NCBI RefSeq assembly: GCF_001956215.1
Contig: NZ_MRTQ01000021.1
Span: 1-64,000 of the forward strand
DNA from: Paenibacillus sp. FSL R5-0490
GTDB lineage: Bacteria > Bacillota > Bacilli > Bacillales > Cytobacillaceae
DNA length: 64,000 nucleotides
Direction of reading: 5' to 3'
The position numbers were made by a program, and so were the translations under genes. Each line of letters starts with the position of its first letter. Position 1 is the stretch's first letter. Below the pieces are notes generated by a model that was not told the DNA's origin, made no database searches, and saw only the letters and a program-made list of their open reading frames with translations. Of this stretch, positions 53,863-63,726 are shown piece by piece.

Positions 53863-54402
53863 GTGATAAGCAGTACGATATTGTCTGGAAGAAAGATCAT
53901 TCTGGGGGCGTTTCTTGAGGATGATATTCAAAAGATAATCCAGTGGCGTGCAGACGAGAAAATTATGCGAAACCTGGATGCTCTGCCGGTAAAACCCAAA
54001 CAGGAAACGGAAATTAAGAAATGGCTTGATGAATGTCCGCAAGACACCTTCAGATTTTCGCTCAGGTTAAAAGAAGCAAATGAACTGATAGGCTTTGCGG
54101 AGTTAAACGGCATTTTATGGCCACACAGAACAGGCTGGATTACCATTGCCATAGCAGATAAAACCGAATGGGGAAAAGGGTATGGAAAGGACGCCATGCA
54201 ATGCCTGATTCGCTATGCTTTTATGGAGCTCAATTTGTATAGGCTTCAGCTTACTGTATTTTCCTATAATACTAGAGCAAAGACTCTTTATGAAAGTCTT
54301 GGATTCAAGAAAGAAGGCTGCTATAGAGAGTTTCTTGAGCGCGATGGAAAACGGCATGATATGTATTTATACGGGCTGCTGAGAAAGGAGTGGAAAGAGT
54401 GA
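53863..54402 (+). CDS. GNAT-family N-acetyltransferase (RimJ/RimL type)
   Basis: 179 aa. The acetyl-CoA motif region EWGKGYGKDAMQCLIRYAF and the later LNLYRLQLTVFSYNTRAKTLYESLGFKKEGCYRE are typical of GNAT enzymes acting on protein N-termini or antibiotics. The start is GTG 53863 with AGGAGGGAG upstream. The longer frame reads back into the thiolase gene and is rejected. Substrate unknown. Confidence 0.85.
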   Translation: MISSTILSGRKIILGAFLEDDIQKIIQWRADEKIMRNLDALPVKPKQETEIKKWLDECPQDTFRFSLRLKEANELIGFAELNGILWPHRTGWITIAIADKTEWGKGYGKDAMQCLIRYAFMELNLYRLQLTVFSYNTRAKTLYESLGFKKEGCYREFLERDGKRHDMYLYGLLRKEWKE

Positions 54403-54435
54403 AGAAGCGCGGAATGATACCGCGCTTTACAAGAT

Positions 54436-55590
54436 TTATTCTGGTTGACTGACAAAAGTAATTTCTTTTGACAAGAAATAGCTAAGAACGATATTCGTAA
54501 GAAAAAAGGCAAGAAGCAGAAACAGTACATCATGATATTCCAGAATCATAACCGCCGGCGGCGCAAGGCTTGCCCCGGTTAATAGAAAAAAAGAATAGAG
54601 AGAAAGCGCTTTTGCCCGATCAGCTCCTGCTATCATGCCAATCAGTGTGATAACTGTGGGAACAAGAATAGATATAGAGGCCACGAACATTATTGAAATA
54701 GCCATTAATGCAATAGTGCTGCTGAAGAAAAACATATTAATGATGCTGAAGATTCCTAAAAGTAAACCAAGCTTTAAAGTCAAATGGGCACCAATCCGCT
54801 CAATTAATTTTCCCGTAAAGAGCGACAGCAGCGCCCCGATTAGTCCCACAGCTCTTAATGTGAACAGCTCCTCCATGGTTCCCTCGAAATTCCTTCCTAT
54901 TGCATCGTAAAAAGCTACAAAGGTAAACAGCAAAGTAAAGGTAATAGCATAGCTTTGGAGCAGGCTTCCGTTCATTAATAGTTTTTTCATAATAGAAATA
55001 ACGGAAACCTCTGATTTGGAAGGAGGAGAAGTGCCTGGAAGTATTTTATACGATGCTAGGAAAAGAATTAAATAACAAGACGCAAAGAAATAAAAAGCAT
55101 AGTTCCATTTAAAATAAAAAGTAATTGTCGAACTGATCAACTGTCCAAGGATGCCGGCGACAAGGAATCCTGTATTGATAAAAACAAGCAGCAGGGTGCG
55201 GCTCCTCGGCTGTAAAAGATCAAAGGAATAAGCGAAGGCAACAGGAGCAAAGCTCCCAAGAGTCAGCCCCTGAATCGACCTAGTTATATAGAGAGCCTCT
55301 AAATTAGGAGAGAGCCCGACGGCACAAGTGGACAAAGCAGAAGCAAACAAACCTGTAATAATAATTCTGCGCCTGCCAAATGTATCAGAGGCAGGACCAA
55401 AGAACAGCAGGCCGGCTGCATAAAAAAATGCAAACAGGCTTCCTCCGCCAACAATATAATTTTCATTTATTTTAAATGAGTCAGCAATATCCCCGTAAAT
55501 AGGGATTAGTGTATAAATGTTGCTGGCCACGAAAATTCCTGTAATTGTCAAAATGACTGAAGTTGCAATCAAGACCTGTTTTGAAATCAT
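54436..55590 (-). CDS. MFS transporter
   Basis: 384 aa with 12 predicted membrane segments. The MFS loop motif GPASDTFGRRR between helices 2 and 3 is present. It belongs to the drug/metabolite efflux type similar to B. subtilis YybF/YfiS-like proteins. ATG 55590 follows AGGTGATAAGG. The 28-residue longer frame is unlikely. Substrate unknown. Confidence 0.85.
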   Translation of the reverse strand: MISKQVLIATSVILTITGIFVASNIYTLIPIYGDIADSFKINENYIVGGGSLFAFFYAAGLLFFGPASDTFGRRRIIITGLFASALSTCAVGLSPNLEALYITRSIQGLTLGSFAPVAFAYSFDLLQPRSRTLLLVFINTGFLVAGILGQLISSTITFYFKWNYAFYFFASCYLILFLASYKILPGTSPPSKSEVSVISIMKKLLMNGSLLQSYAITFTLLFTFVAFYDAIGRNFEGTMEELFTLRAVGLIGALLSLFTGKLIERIGAHLTLKLGLLLGIFSIINMFFFSSTIALMAISIMFVASISILVPTVITLIGMIAGADRAKALSLYSFFLLTGASLAPPAVMILEYHDVLFLLLAFFLTNIVLSYFLSKEITFVSQPE

Positions 55591-55739
55591 CCTTATCACC
55601 TGCCGATATACTTTATGCAAGAAACCCCGAATAGGAAAGTTGTCATTTCCACAATTTTGAAGAACCCCATACAAAAAATTGAACAGCTTATATGATAAAA
55701 TAATGATAGAGAGAGAGAGCTTTTTTAAGGAGGAAAATT

Positions 55740-58700
55740 ATGACCGTACGTTTATTGATAGGCCGTTCCGGGAGTGGTAAAACGGAATACTGCCTTAACC
55801 AAATCCGTGATGAACTGCGGTTTAATCCGGATGGAGATCCAATCATTTATTTAGTGCCGGAACAAATGACGTTCCTTTCAGAATATAAATTAATAACAAC
55901 ACCTGGCCTTGGCGGAATGATCCGCAGCCAGGTATACTCTTTCACGCGTCTTGCCTGGAGAATTCTTCAGGAAACGGGAGGCATGAGCAGATACCATCTT
56001 AATAGTGTAGGCATCAGCATGCTGATCCGCAAAATCATTGAAGATAAAAAGGATGATCTTAAGCTGTTTCAAAGGGCTGCAGACAAAAATGGCTTTATTC
56101 AGCAAGTAGAACAAATCATGACCGAATTCAAACGATATTGTGTAGCTCCCGACGAACTGGCGGAAAAGCAAAATCAGCTCTCGGCAAGCGGGAAGTCAAA
56201 TAAGGCACTTCAGGATAAGCTGCATGATCTTGAAATAATCTATAAAAATTTCGAGGAATCCCTTTCTGGCAAATATACAGATTCAGAGGATTATTTCCGC
56301 CTGCTTGCGGAAAAAGCCTCCCATTCAGAGTATCTAAAAAATGCTGAGGTTTATATAGATGGCTTTTACAGCTTTACACCACAGGAATATGCAATTGTTG
56401 AACAGCTGATGAAGCAGTGTAAAAACGTCACAATCACATTAACGCTTGACCAGCCGTTAAAGAACAGTGCTTCTGATGAGCTTCATTTATTCAGAATGCC
56501 GGGAGAAAGCTATCAGACAATCAAAGAAATGGCTTCCCGCAACAGGCTGGATGTGGAAGAGATGCTCCTTTCCGAGCAAAAAAGGTGGCTCAAGCCTTCA
56601 CTTAAGCATCTTGAGGCTCATTTTGACAGCAGGCCTGCAGAGGCATTTACAGGTGAAGCGGACATTCACATTGGACAGGCTGTCAGCAGGAGGGCTGAAA
56701 TTGAAGGCGTTGCCAGGGAAATTAATAAGCTTGTTCGCACAGATGGCTATCGCTACCGTGATATTGCCGTACTGGCAAGAAACGGCAAGGATTATCATGA
56801 CATGATTGAAACAGTGTTCCGTGACTATGATATCCCATTTTTTATTGATCAGAAAAGAACCATGCTGAATCACCCGCTCGTTGAGTTAATCCGGTCAACA
56901 CTTGAGATAATCAATGGGAATTGGCGCTATGAACCGATTTTCAGAGCTATAAAAACAGAGCTGATTTTTCCGTCCAGGTTAAACCCCGGAAAGCTTCGTG
57001 AGCAAATGGACAGACTTGAGAACTATGTTCTAGCTTATGGCATTCAAGGAGACAAATGGACGAAAAAGAAGAGATGGACATACAGAAGAATCAGGGGGCT
57101 GGAGTTTGAAGCAGTTGCCCAGACTGATGCCGAGAAAAAAGTAGAAGATGAGTTAAATGATCTGCGCGAAATGATTACAGGCCCAATATTAAGGCTGCAC
57201 AGGCGCTTAAGAAAGGCTGCTGATGGCCGCAGCTTGTGTGAAGCTTTATTTTTATACATGGAAGAATTGGATGTTCCTCTGAAGATTGAGAAGTGGAAAA
57301 CTGCTCAGGAGGATAAAGGGAACCTTGTTAAGTCAAGGGAACATGGACAAGCATGGAATGCCATAATGGAGCTTCTGGATCAATATGTGGAAATGCTTGG
57401 TGAAGAAGAAGTAAGCCTTAAGCGTTTTGCATCCATTCTTGATGCCGGACTGGAGTCGCTTCGATTTACGCTTGTTCCGCCTGCCATTGATCAGGTCATG
57501 GCTGCCGATTTGGAAAGATCAAGGCTAACCGATATTAAAGCTGCCTTTGTCATTGGGCTGAATGAAGGAGTACTTCCTGCCAAGTTCTCGGAGGATGGTG
57601 TGCTGGCGGATGACGACAGGGAAATGCTGAACACGAACGGAATGAAACTGGCGCCGGGAAGCCGCACACGTTTGCTTGATGAGGAATTTATAGCTTATAA
57701 AGCGTTTGTTACTCCATCAGAAAAACTTTTTATCAGCTATCCATTGGCAAATGAAGAAGGTAAAGCACTTATGCCGTCTCCTTATATTAAGAGATTGGGA
57801 GATTTATTTCCTGATTGCAGGCATCATTCCTTCATGTCTGATCCGGCAGAGCTTAAGGAAACGGAGCAGCTGGAGTATGCTGATAACCTTAATACAGCAT
57901 TATCGTATTTGACTTCACAGCTTCAGCTCAAAAAACGCAGCTATCCAATCTATGACCTCTGGTGGGATGTTTATAACTATTACCTTAAAAATGAGCAGTG
58001 GAGAAGGCCTGCATTGAAGGTGCTTTCCAGTCTTAATTATGAAAACAGGACACTTCAGCTTGGTGAAGACGTCAGTAAGGAATTGTATGGAGATCATATT
58101 CAGGCGAGTGTTTCGAGAATGGAATTATTCCATAGCTGCCCATTTTCCCATTTTGCACAGCATGGACTAAGGCTGCGGGAAAGACAGGTGTACCGCCTGG
58201 AGGCACCGGATATCGGGGATCTTTTCCATGCTGCTTTAAAATTTATTGCAGAAACAGTTATGACTCAGAAACTTTCATGGACAGATATGACGAGGGAACA
58301 GTGTGAGATCCTTGCAAAAGAAGCGGTTGAAATGCTTGCTCCTAAACTTCAAAATGAAATTCTCTTAAGCTCGAACAGGCATCACTATATTAAGAGAAAG
58401 CTTGAGCAAATTATCAGCAGAGCTTCCTATGTCATCAGCGAGCATGCCAAATCAAGCGGATTCTCGCCGGTGGGCCTTGAACTGGGGTTTGGGCCGAAAG
58501 GAGAGCTTCCTTCGCTTGCTTTTCCTCTTAAAAACGGGGCTAAAATGGAGCTTGTCGGAAGAATTGACAGAGTAGATAAGGCTCAGGATGCCAACGGGAC
58601 ATTTTTACGGGTAATAGACTATAAATCCAGCTCCAAGGATCTGAATGTAAGTGAGGTTTACTATGGCATTGCTCTGCAGATGCTGACGTATCTGGACATC

Positions 58701-59246
58701 ATAATTGCCCATTCCAGCTCTTTAATTGGAACAAAAGCCGACCCGGCAGGAGTCCTTTACTTCCATGTCCATAATCCGATCGTCAGCACTTCAAAAATGC
58801 TGACATTGGAGGATATCGAACAGGAACTCTATAAGAAATTCAAAATGAATGGCCTCCTGCTCGGAGAAGAAAATGTAATCAGGTTAATGGACCAGACTAT
58901 TGAGACAGGCGACTCATCCATTATCTCAGCGGGGTTCAAAAAGGACGGCACCCTTTCGAAGCGGTCTAAAGTGGCAAGCAAGCAGGAGTTTGATTATTTG
59001 CGCCGCTATGTAAGAAAGATGTATAGGAATACAGGCAATAAGATTACTGAGGGCAATGTTGAAATTGCTCCATATAAAATGAAGGAAAAAACACCATGTA
59101 CATTTTGTGCCTATAAATCTGTATGCCAATTTGATGAATCTCTTGAAACAAATGATTACAGATTATTTACTCCTAAGCCAAAAGAAGACATGATTGAAAT
59201 CATCAAGAAGGAGGTGGAGGGAGATGAAAATGACCATACCGCCTAA
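55740..59246 (+). CDS. addB: ATP-dependent helicase/deoxyribonuclease subunit AddB
   Basis: 1168 aa (B. subtilis 1166). An N-terminal helicase-like fold with an intact Walker A GRSGSGKT (8-15) and a C-terminal RecB-type nuclease. The four iron-sulfur cysteines are visible at C800, C1120, C1123 and C1129 (TPCTFCAYKSVC), closely matching the B. subtilis cluster. The nuclease motif is VIDYKSSSK. With AddA it resects double-strand breaks until it meets a Chi site. AAGGAGGAAAA precedes the ATG. It overlaps addA by 23 bp. Confidence 0.97.
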   Translation: MTVRLLIGRSGSGKTEYCLNQIRDELRFNPDGDPIIYLVPEQMTFLSEYKLITTPGLGGMIRSQVYSFTRLAWRILQETGGMSRYHLNSVGISMLIRKIIEDKKDDLKLFQRAADKNGFIQQVEQIMTEFKRYCVAPDELAEKQNQLSASGKSNKALQDKLHDLEIIYKNFEESLSGKYTDSEDYFRLLAEKASHSEYLKNAEVYIDGFYSFTPQEYAIVEQLMKQCKNVTITLTLDQPLKNSASDELHLFRMPGESYQTIKEMASRNRLDVEEMLLSEQKRWLKPSLKHLEAHFDSRPAEAFTGEADIHIGQAVSRRAEIEGVAREINKLVRTDGYRYRDIAVLARNGKDYHDMIETVFRDYDIPFFIDQKRTMLNHPLVELIRSTLEIINGNWRYEPIFRAIKTELIFPSRLNPGKLREQMDRLENYVLAYGIQGDKWTKKKRWTYRRIRGLEFEAVAQTDAEKKVEDELNDLREMITGPILRLHRRLRKAADGRSLCEALFLYMEELDVPLKIEKWKTAQEDKGNLVKSREHGQAWNAIMELLDQYVEMLGEEEVSLKRFASILDAGLESLRFTLVPPAIDQVMAADLERSRLTDIKAAFVIGLNEGVLPAKFSEDGVLADDDREMLNTNGMKLAPGSRTRLLDEEFIAYKAFVTPSEKLFISYPLANEEGKALMPSPYIKRLGDLFPDCRHHSFMSDPAELKETEQLEYADNLNTALSYLTSQLQLKKRSYPIYDLWWDVYNYYLKNEQWRRPALKVLSSLNYENRTLQLGEDVSKELYGDHIQASVSRMELFHSCPFSHFAQHGLRLRERQVYRLEAPDIGDLFHAALKFIAETVMTQKLSWTDMTREQCEILAKEAVEMLAPKLQNEILLSSNRHHYIKRKLEQIISRASYVISEHAKSSGFSPVGLELGFGPKGELPSLAFPLKNGAKMELVGRIDRVDKAQDANGTFLRVIDYKSSSKDLNVSEVYYGIALQMLTYLDIIIAHSSSLIGTKADPAGVLYFHVHNPIVSTSKMLTLEDIEQELYKKFKMNGLLLGEENVIRLMDQTIETGDSSIISAGFKKDGTLSKRSKVASKQEFDYLRRYVRKMYRNTGNKITEGNVEIAPYKMKEKTPCTFCAYKSVCQFDESLETNDYRLFTPKPKEDMIEIIKKEVEGDENDHTA

Positions 59247-62200
59247 GCCGGAAGGTGCAACCTGGACTGATGACCAATGGAAAGCGATTATGGCCAAGGG
59301 CCAGGATATCCTGGTGGCTGCAGCAGCCGGATCAGGGAAAACCGCTGTTTTGGTTGAAAGGATCATCAATAAGATTATCGCGGATGAAGATCCTATTAAT
59401 GTCGATGAACTGCTTGTTGTGACTTTCACAAATGCCTCGGCAGCAGAAATGAGGCACAGAATCGGCGAGGCTCTTGAAAAGGCTATAAATGATAATCCGC
59501 GATCTGTTCACCTCAGAAAGCAGGTAAGCTTATTAAACAGGGCATCCATCTCGACTTTGCACTCATTTTGCTTAGAGATGATACGCAAATATTACTATAT
59601 GACCGATATTGATCCGGGGTTTCGGATCGCTGATGAAACTGAAGCACAGCTTTTGAGGGATGAAGTACTCGAAGAGCTTTTTGAAGATGAATACGGCAAA
59701 GAGGAAAATGAAGGATTCTTTGCACTTGTTGACACTTTTACAAATGATAGAAGTGACACTGCCCTTCAGGATATAATAAGGGACTTATACGATTTTGCCC
59801 GTTCCAACCCTTCGCCTGATCAATATCTTGATTCAATTGTTGAGATGTACAATGTGGAAGGAGTCAGCAGTCTTGAGCAGCTTCCATTTGTCCGTTCGCT
59901 TTTGGAGGATATTGATCTTCAACTGAAAGGAGCCAAACAGCTGCTTCAATTTGGACTTGAGCTGACCAAGCTTCCAGGGGGACCGGCTCCTAGAGCAGAG
60001 AACTTTACCGCAGATCTGCATGTTGTAAATACACTAATTGAAGCGAAAAATGATTCATGGACGATGCTGTATGAAGCGATGCAATCATGGTCTTTTGGCA
60101 GAGCCAAAACGTGTAAGGGCGATGAATATGATGAAGGACTGGTCGAAAAAGCAAAAAAACTTAGGGATCAGGCCAAGAAAATCATAACCGGCCTGCAGGA
60201 AGAACTGTTTCTCCGCAGACAGGAAAGCTTCATGCGTGATATGGCGGAAATGAAGCCCCATATCAAAGAGCTTGTTAGGTTAGTTAAAGCATTTTCCATT
60301 CGCTTTAATCAGGTTAAAACTGAAAAAGGGCTTGTTGACTTTGCTGATCTTGAGCATTATTGCCTTGAAATTCTTTCATCACCAGATGAGGAGGGACGGC
60401 TTTGGCCTTCAGAAGCGGCTCTTGTCTGCAGAAATCAGTTCAAAGAAGTTCTGGTTGATGAGTATCAGGATACCAACATGGTTCAGGAAGCTATTTTGCA
60501 GCTGGTAACGGCAGATTCAGAAGAAAACGGGAATTTATTCATGGTAGGGGATGTTAAGCAGTCGATCTACCGTTTCCGCCTTGCAGAGCCTAATCTGTTT
60601 CTGGGCAAGTACACGCGGTTTGACCGGGATGGAGAAAGAGCAGGGCTCAGAATTGATCTGGCGCGAAATTTCAGAAGCCGTAAAGAAGTTCTGCATGGGA
60701 CCAACTATATCTTTAAGCAGATTATGGGGACGTCTGTCGGTGAAATTGAGTATGACCAGGCAGCTGAACTTATTAAAGGAGCTCCCTTTTCAGAGGATCA
60801 GGAGCAGCCTATTGAGGTTGCTATTATTGACCTTGAAGGAAATGAAAAGAGTGAACCGGAACCTGAATCCATGGATGAGGGTTTTGACAGCGAAGATTTA
60901 GCCCAATCACAGCTCGAAGCCAGATATATGGCTTCAAAAATAAAAGAAATCATTGGGAATCGGAAAGAAGTATACAACACAAAGACTCATTCCGGACGTC
61001 CTGCCAAGTACAGGGATATTGTCATCCTGCTTCGTTCCATGACATGGGCTCCTCAGATTATGGAGGAATTCAAACAGCAGGGAATCCCTGTCTATGCCAA
61101 TCTTTCCAGCGGTTATTTTGAAGCAACAGAAGTAGCGATTATGATGTCACTTCTAAAAGTGATAGATAATCCGTATCAGGATATTCCGCTGGCATCGGTT
61201 CTGAGATCTCCTATTTTGGGTCTGACCGAAGAAGAGCTTGCACAAATCAGAATCCATAATAAAAGGGGTTCATTTTATGAAGCATTAACTTCTTTTTGCC
61301 GGAATCACCCAACCCTTGAAACGGGAGAATTATATGAAAAGGTCCGGCCATTTTTTGATGCTCTTGAAGAATGGCGTGTAATGGCGCGGCAGGGTTCCCT
61401 TTCAGAGCTGATCTGGCATCTCTATAGACAAACCAGATTTTATGATTTTGTCGGCGGTATGCCTGGCGGAAAACAGAGGCAGGCAAATCTTCGCGCATTG
61501 TACGACAGAGCCAGACAGTATGAAGCAACCTCATTCAGAGGATTATTCCGCTTTTTAAGGTTTATTGAACGAATGCGGGACAGAGGCGATGATCTTGGTG
61601 CTGCCCGCGCTTTAGGTGAGCAGGAAGATGTTGTACGTCTTATGACGATCCACAGCAGCAAAGGTCTTGAATTTCCCTTTGTTTTTATTGCAGGGCTTGC
61701 CCGCAGCTTTAATACGATGGACTTGAAAAAGGCATATATGCTTGATAAGGAATTTGGATTCGCTGCAAAATATGTAAATGCCGAGAAGAGAATTTCGTAT
61801 CCCTCTCTGCCGCAAATTGCTTTTAAACGAAAAAAGAAAATGGAAATGCTGGCTGAAGAAATGCGGGTTTTATATGTTGCTTTAACGAGGGCGAAGGAAA
61901 AACTGTACCTGGTTTCGTCTGTTAAGAGTGCAGAAAAAAAATTAAATAAGTGGCTGCAGGCATCCGAACATAAAGACTGGCTCCTGAATGAGTATGACAG
62001 GGCTTCTGCAAACAGTTATCTGGACTGGATTGGCCCGGCTCTTGTCCGGCATCGGGAGTGTGAGGCATTGAGAGGGGAAGTGCTGGTGGATCCTCTCGTC
62101 CCGGGTGATATACTTGAACACCCTTCCTGCTGGAATATAACCATAATTAAAAGCGAAGAAGCTGCTGTTCTTCCGGAAGAAGCCAATGAGGGCGAAACGG

Positions 62201-62982
62201 ATTTGCTGAAATTGGTTTATGAAGGAAAAACTGTTCCGGCAGAATCGGCTTATAAGGATAAAGTTGAGGAACAGCTTTCCTGGAAATATTCCTTTAAGCA
62301 GGCAGCTCAAGCCAGATCTAAACAATCCGTTTCGGAAGTGAAGAGGCAGCGGGAGATTTTTTCTGAAGAAGACAGCAGTACTGAATTAATCCGTAAAATC
62401 AGTAAACCGATGCTCAGCCGGCCTCGCTTTATGCAGGAAAAATCACTTTCTCCTGCTGAACGGGGTACTGCTATGCATGCTGTCATGCAGCATATTGATT
62501 TCAGCCGGCCTGTAACAGTGGAAACGATATCCTCCAAAATGGATGAGATGGTCAGGAAAGAATTGCTCACGGAAGAGCAGCGTGCCAGCATTGAGCCACA
62601 GCTGATTGTGCAATTTTTCGAAACTGAACTGGGACAAAGAATGGTTCAGGCTAAATCGGTACGCAGAGAAATCCCATTCAGTTTATCTTTCCCTGCCCGG
62701 GAAATTTATTCAGATTGGCAGGGTGAAGATGAACCTGTTCTCATTCAGGGGATTGTGGACTGTGTATTCGAAGATGAGCATGGTTTGGTGCTCCTGGATT
62801 ATAAAACGGATGGAATCAGCGGCCGTTATAAGGGAGGGTTTGCTGAAGCCAAACCCGTTCTTGAAATCAGGTACAAAGTACAAATTGATATGTACACCAG
62901 AGCATTGGAACAGATTTTAAAACGGGAAGTCAATGAAAGATACCTGTTTTTCTTTGATGGTGCTCATACAATTAAGTTATAG
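59224..62982 (+). CDS. addA: ATP-dependent helicase/nuclease subunit AddA
   Basis: 1252 aa. UvrD/RecB-type helicase with Walker A AAAGSGKT (33-40), motif II VDEYQDTN, VGDVKQSIYRFRLAEP, motif VI YVALTRAKEKLYLV, and a C-terminal nuclease with LLDYKTDG. The ATG at 59224 has GGAGGTGGAGG upstream; the 10-residue longer frame starting at 59194 is not supported. It forms the AddAB complex for recombinational repair. A terminator follows the stop directly. Confidence 0.97.
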   Translation: MKMTIPPKPEGATWTDDQWKAIMAKGQDILVAAAAGSGKTAVLVERIINKIIADEDPINVDELLVVTFTNASAAEMRHRIGEALEKAINDNPRSVHLRKQVSLLNRASISTLHSFCLEMIRKYYYMTDIDPGFRIADETEAQLLRDEVLEELFEDEYGKEENEGFFALVDTFTNDRSDTALQDIIRDLYDFARSNPSPDQYLDSIVEMYNVEGVSSLEQLPFVRSLLEDIDLQLKGAKQLLQFGLELTKLPGGPAPRAENFTADLHVVNTLIEAKNDSWTMLYEAMQSWSFGRAKTCKGDEYDEGLVEKAKKLRDQAKKIITGLQEELFLRRQESFMRDMAEMKPHIKELVRLVKAFSIRFNQVKTEKGLVDFADLEHYCLEILSSPDEEGRLWPSEAALVCRNQFKEVLVDEYQDTNMVQEAILQLVTADSEENGNLFMVGDVKQSIYRFRLAEPNLFLGKYTRFDRDGERAGLRIDLARNFRSRKEVLHGTNYIFKQIMGTSVGEIEYDQAAELIKGAPFSEDQEQPIEVAIIDLEGNEKSEPEPESMDEGFDSEDLAQSQLEARYMASKIKEIIGNRKEVYNTKTHSGRPAKYRDIVILLRSMTWAPQIMEEFKQQGIPVYANLSSGYFEATEVAIMMSLLKVIDNPYQDIPLASVLRSPILGLTEEELAQIRIHNKRGSFYEALTSFCRNHPTLETGELYEKVRPFFDALEEWRVMARQGSLSELIWHLYRQTRFYDFVGGMPGGKQRQANLRALYDRARQYEATSFRGLFRFLRFIERMRDRGDDLGAARALGEQEDVVRLMTIHSSKGLEFPFVFIAGLARSFNTMDLKKAYMLDKEFGFAAKYVNAEKRISYPSLPQIAFKRKKKMEMLAEEMRVLYVALTRAKEKLYLVSSVKSAEKKLNKWLQASEHKDWLLNEYDRASANSYLDWIGPALVRHRECEALRGEVLVDPLVPGDILEHPSCWNITIIKSEEAAVLPEEANEGETDLLKLVYEGKTVPAESAYKDKVEEQLSWKYSFKQAAQARSKQSVSEVKRQREIFSEEDSSTELIRKISKPMLSRPRFMQEKSLSPAERGTAMHAVMQHIDFSRPVTVETISSKMDEMVRKELLTEEQRASIEPQLIVQFFETELGQRMVQAKSVRREIPFSLSFPAREIYSDWQGEDEPVLIQGIVDCVFEDEHGLVLLDYKTDGISGRYKGGFAEAKPVLEIRYKVQIDMYTRALEQILKREVNERYLFFFDGAHTIKL

Positions 62983-62983
62983 G

Positions 62984-63013
62984 AAAAGCCGGCAAGGAGA
63001 CTTGCCGGCTTTT
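62984..63013 (+). terminator. Terminator of addBA
   Basis: AAAAGCCGGCAAG GAGA CTTGCCGGCTTTT. Confidence 0.9.
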
Positions 63014-63136
63014 GTGTATGTGCAGGAGATGTATTTATAACGAACATCAGCTGAAAAGGCTCGCGAAGCCGAAATATCCCCGCAAATTACTACCGTCCCA
63101 ATATAAAGGGTAATGTAAAGATAAAGGAGGCTTAGC

Positions 63137-63448
63137 ATGGGAAAAAAGCGCACAGAAACCGGAACCTGCGAGTTATGCCTGAGGGAGGATACTGATATAA
63201 CAGTCCACCATTTAACGCCGAAAGAAATGGAGGGCACCTTCCTGCCGACCGCTAAATTATGCATACCCTGCCATAAGCAGATTCATGCTTTATATACGAA
63301 TGCAGAGCTGGCTGTACGGCTGAATTCAATCGAGTTATTGCAGCAGGATGATAAAATCCGGAAATATTTGAAATGGATCAGGAAACAGCCATCATCTAAG
63401 CTGACAAAAGCAAGGAAGTCGAATGAACGGAAATTAAAAGGACGATAA
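63137..63448 (+). CDS. yisB: HNH-type protein YisB
   Basis: 103 aa. An HNH nuclease-like fold with CELC and CIPCHKQIH as zinc ligands and DITVHHLTPKEMEG as the HH metal motif. It matches B. subtilis YisB by size and position next to the gerP operon. AAAGGAGG precedes the ATG. Target unknown; it is likely cellular, as nothing around it suggests restriction or a mobile element. Confidence 0.88.
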   Translation: MGKKRTETGTCELCLREDTDITVHHLTPKEMEGTFLPTAKLCIPCHKQIHALYTNAELAVRLNSIELLQQDDKIRKYLKWIRKQPSSKLTKARKSNERKLKGR

Positions 63449-63465
63449 CGAAGGTGCTATCGTCC
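63440..63465. terminator. Bidirectional terminator between yisB and the gerP operon
   Basis: GGACGATA ACGAAGGTGC TATCGTCC; on the minus strand followed by TTTTAATTT. The yisB stop lies in the stem. Confidence 0.65.
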
Positions 63466-63482
63466 ATAATACGCTCATTCAA

Positions 63483-63701
63483 TTAGTTATTGCCGACATT
63501 AGGCTGATCAACCAGACTTGTATCCAGTACGTTACTGGCGCTAAGGCCATTGTTCGTAATGACAAAACCGCCTGTGTTAGCGGCACCCTGTCCGGTTGTT
63601 GATTTGGAATTGTTTTTAGGAGAGATATAAAGGGAGTCTCCGAATTGAACAATTCCCCCGCTGACATTAATGATTTGTACCGGTCCGATTATAGCTGGCA
63701 T
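63483..63701 (-). CDS. gerPF: Spore germination protein GerPF
   Basis: 72 aa, the family length. It starts MPAIIGPVQIINVSGGIVQFGD and continues to SPKNNSKSTTGQGAANTGGF, the GerPF/GerPA pattern. The GerP proteins sit in the inner spore coat and let germinants pass through. ATG 63701 follows AAAGGATG. It is the last gene of the operon, and a terminator follows. Confidence 0.93.
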   Translation of the reverse strand: MPAIIGPVQIINVSGGIVQFGDSLYISPKNNSKSTTGQGAANTGGFVITNNGLSASNVLDTSLVDQPNVGNN

Positions 63702-63726
63702 GTAAAACATCCTTTATGAAAAATTT

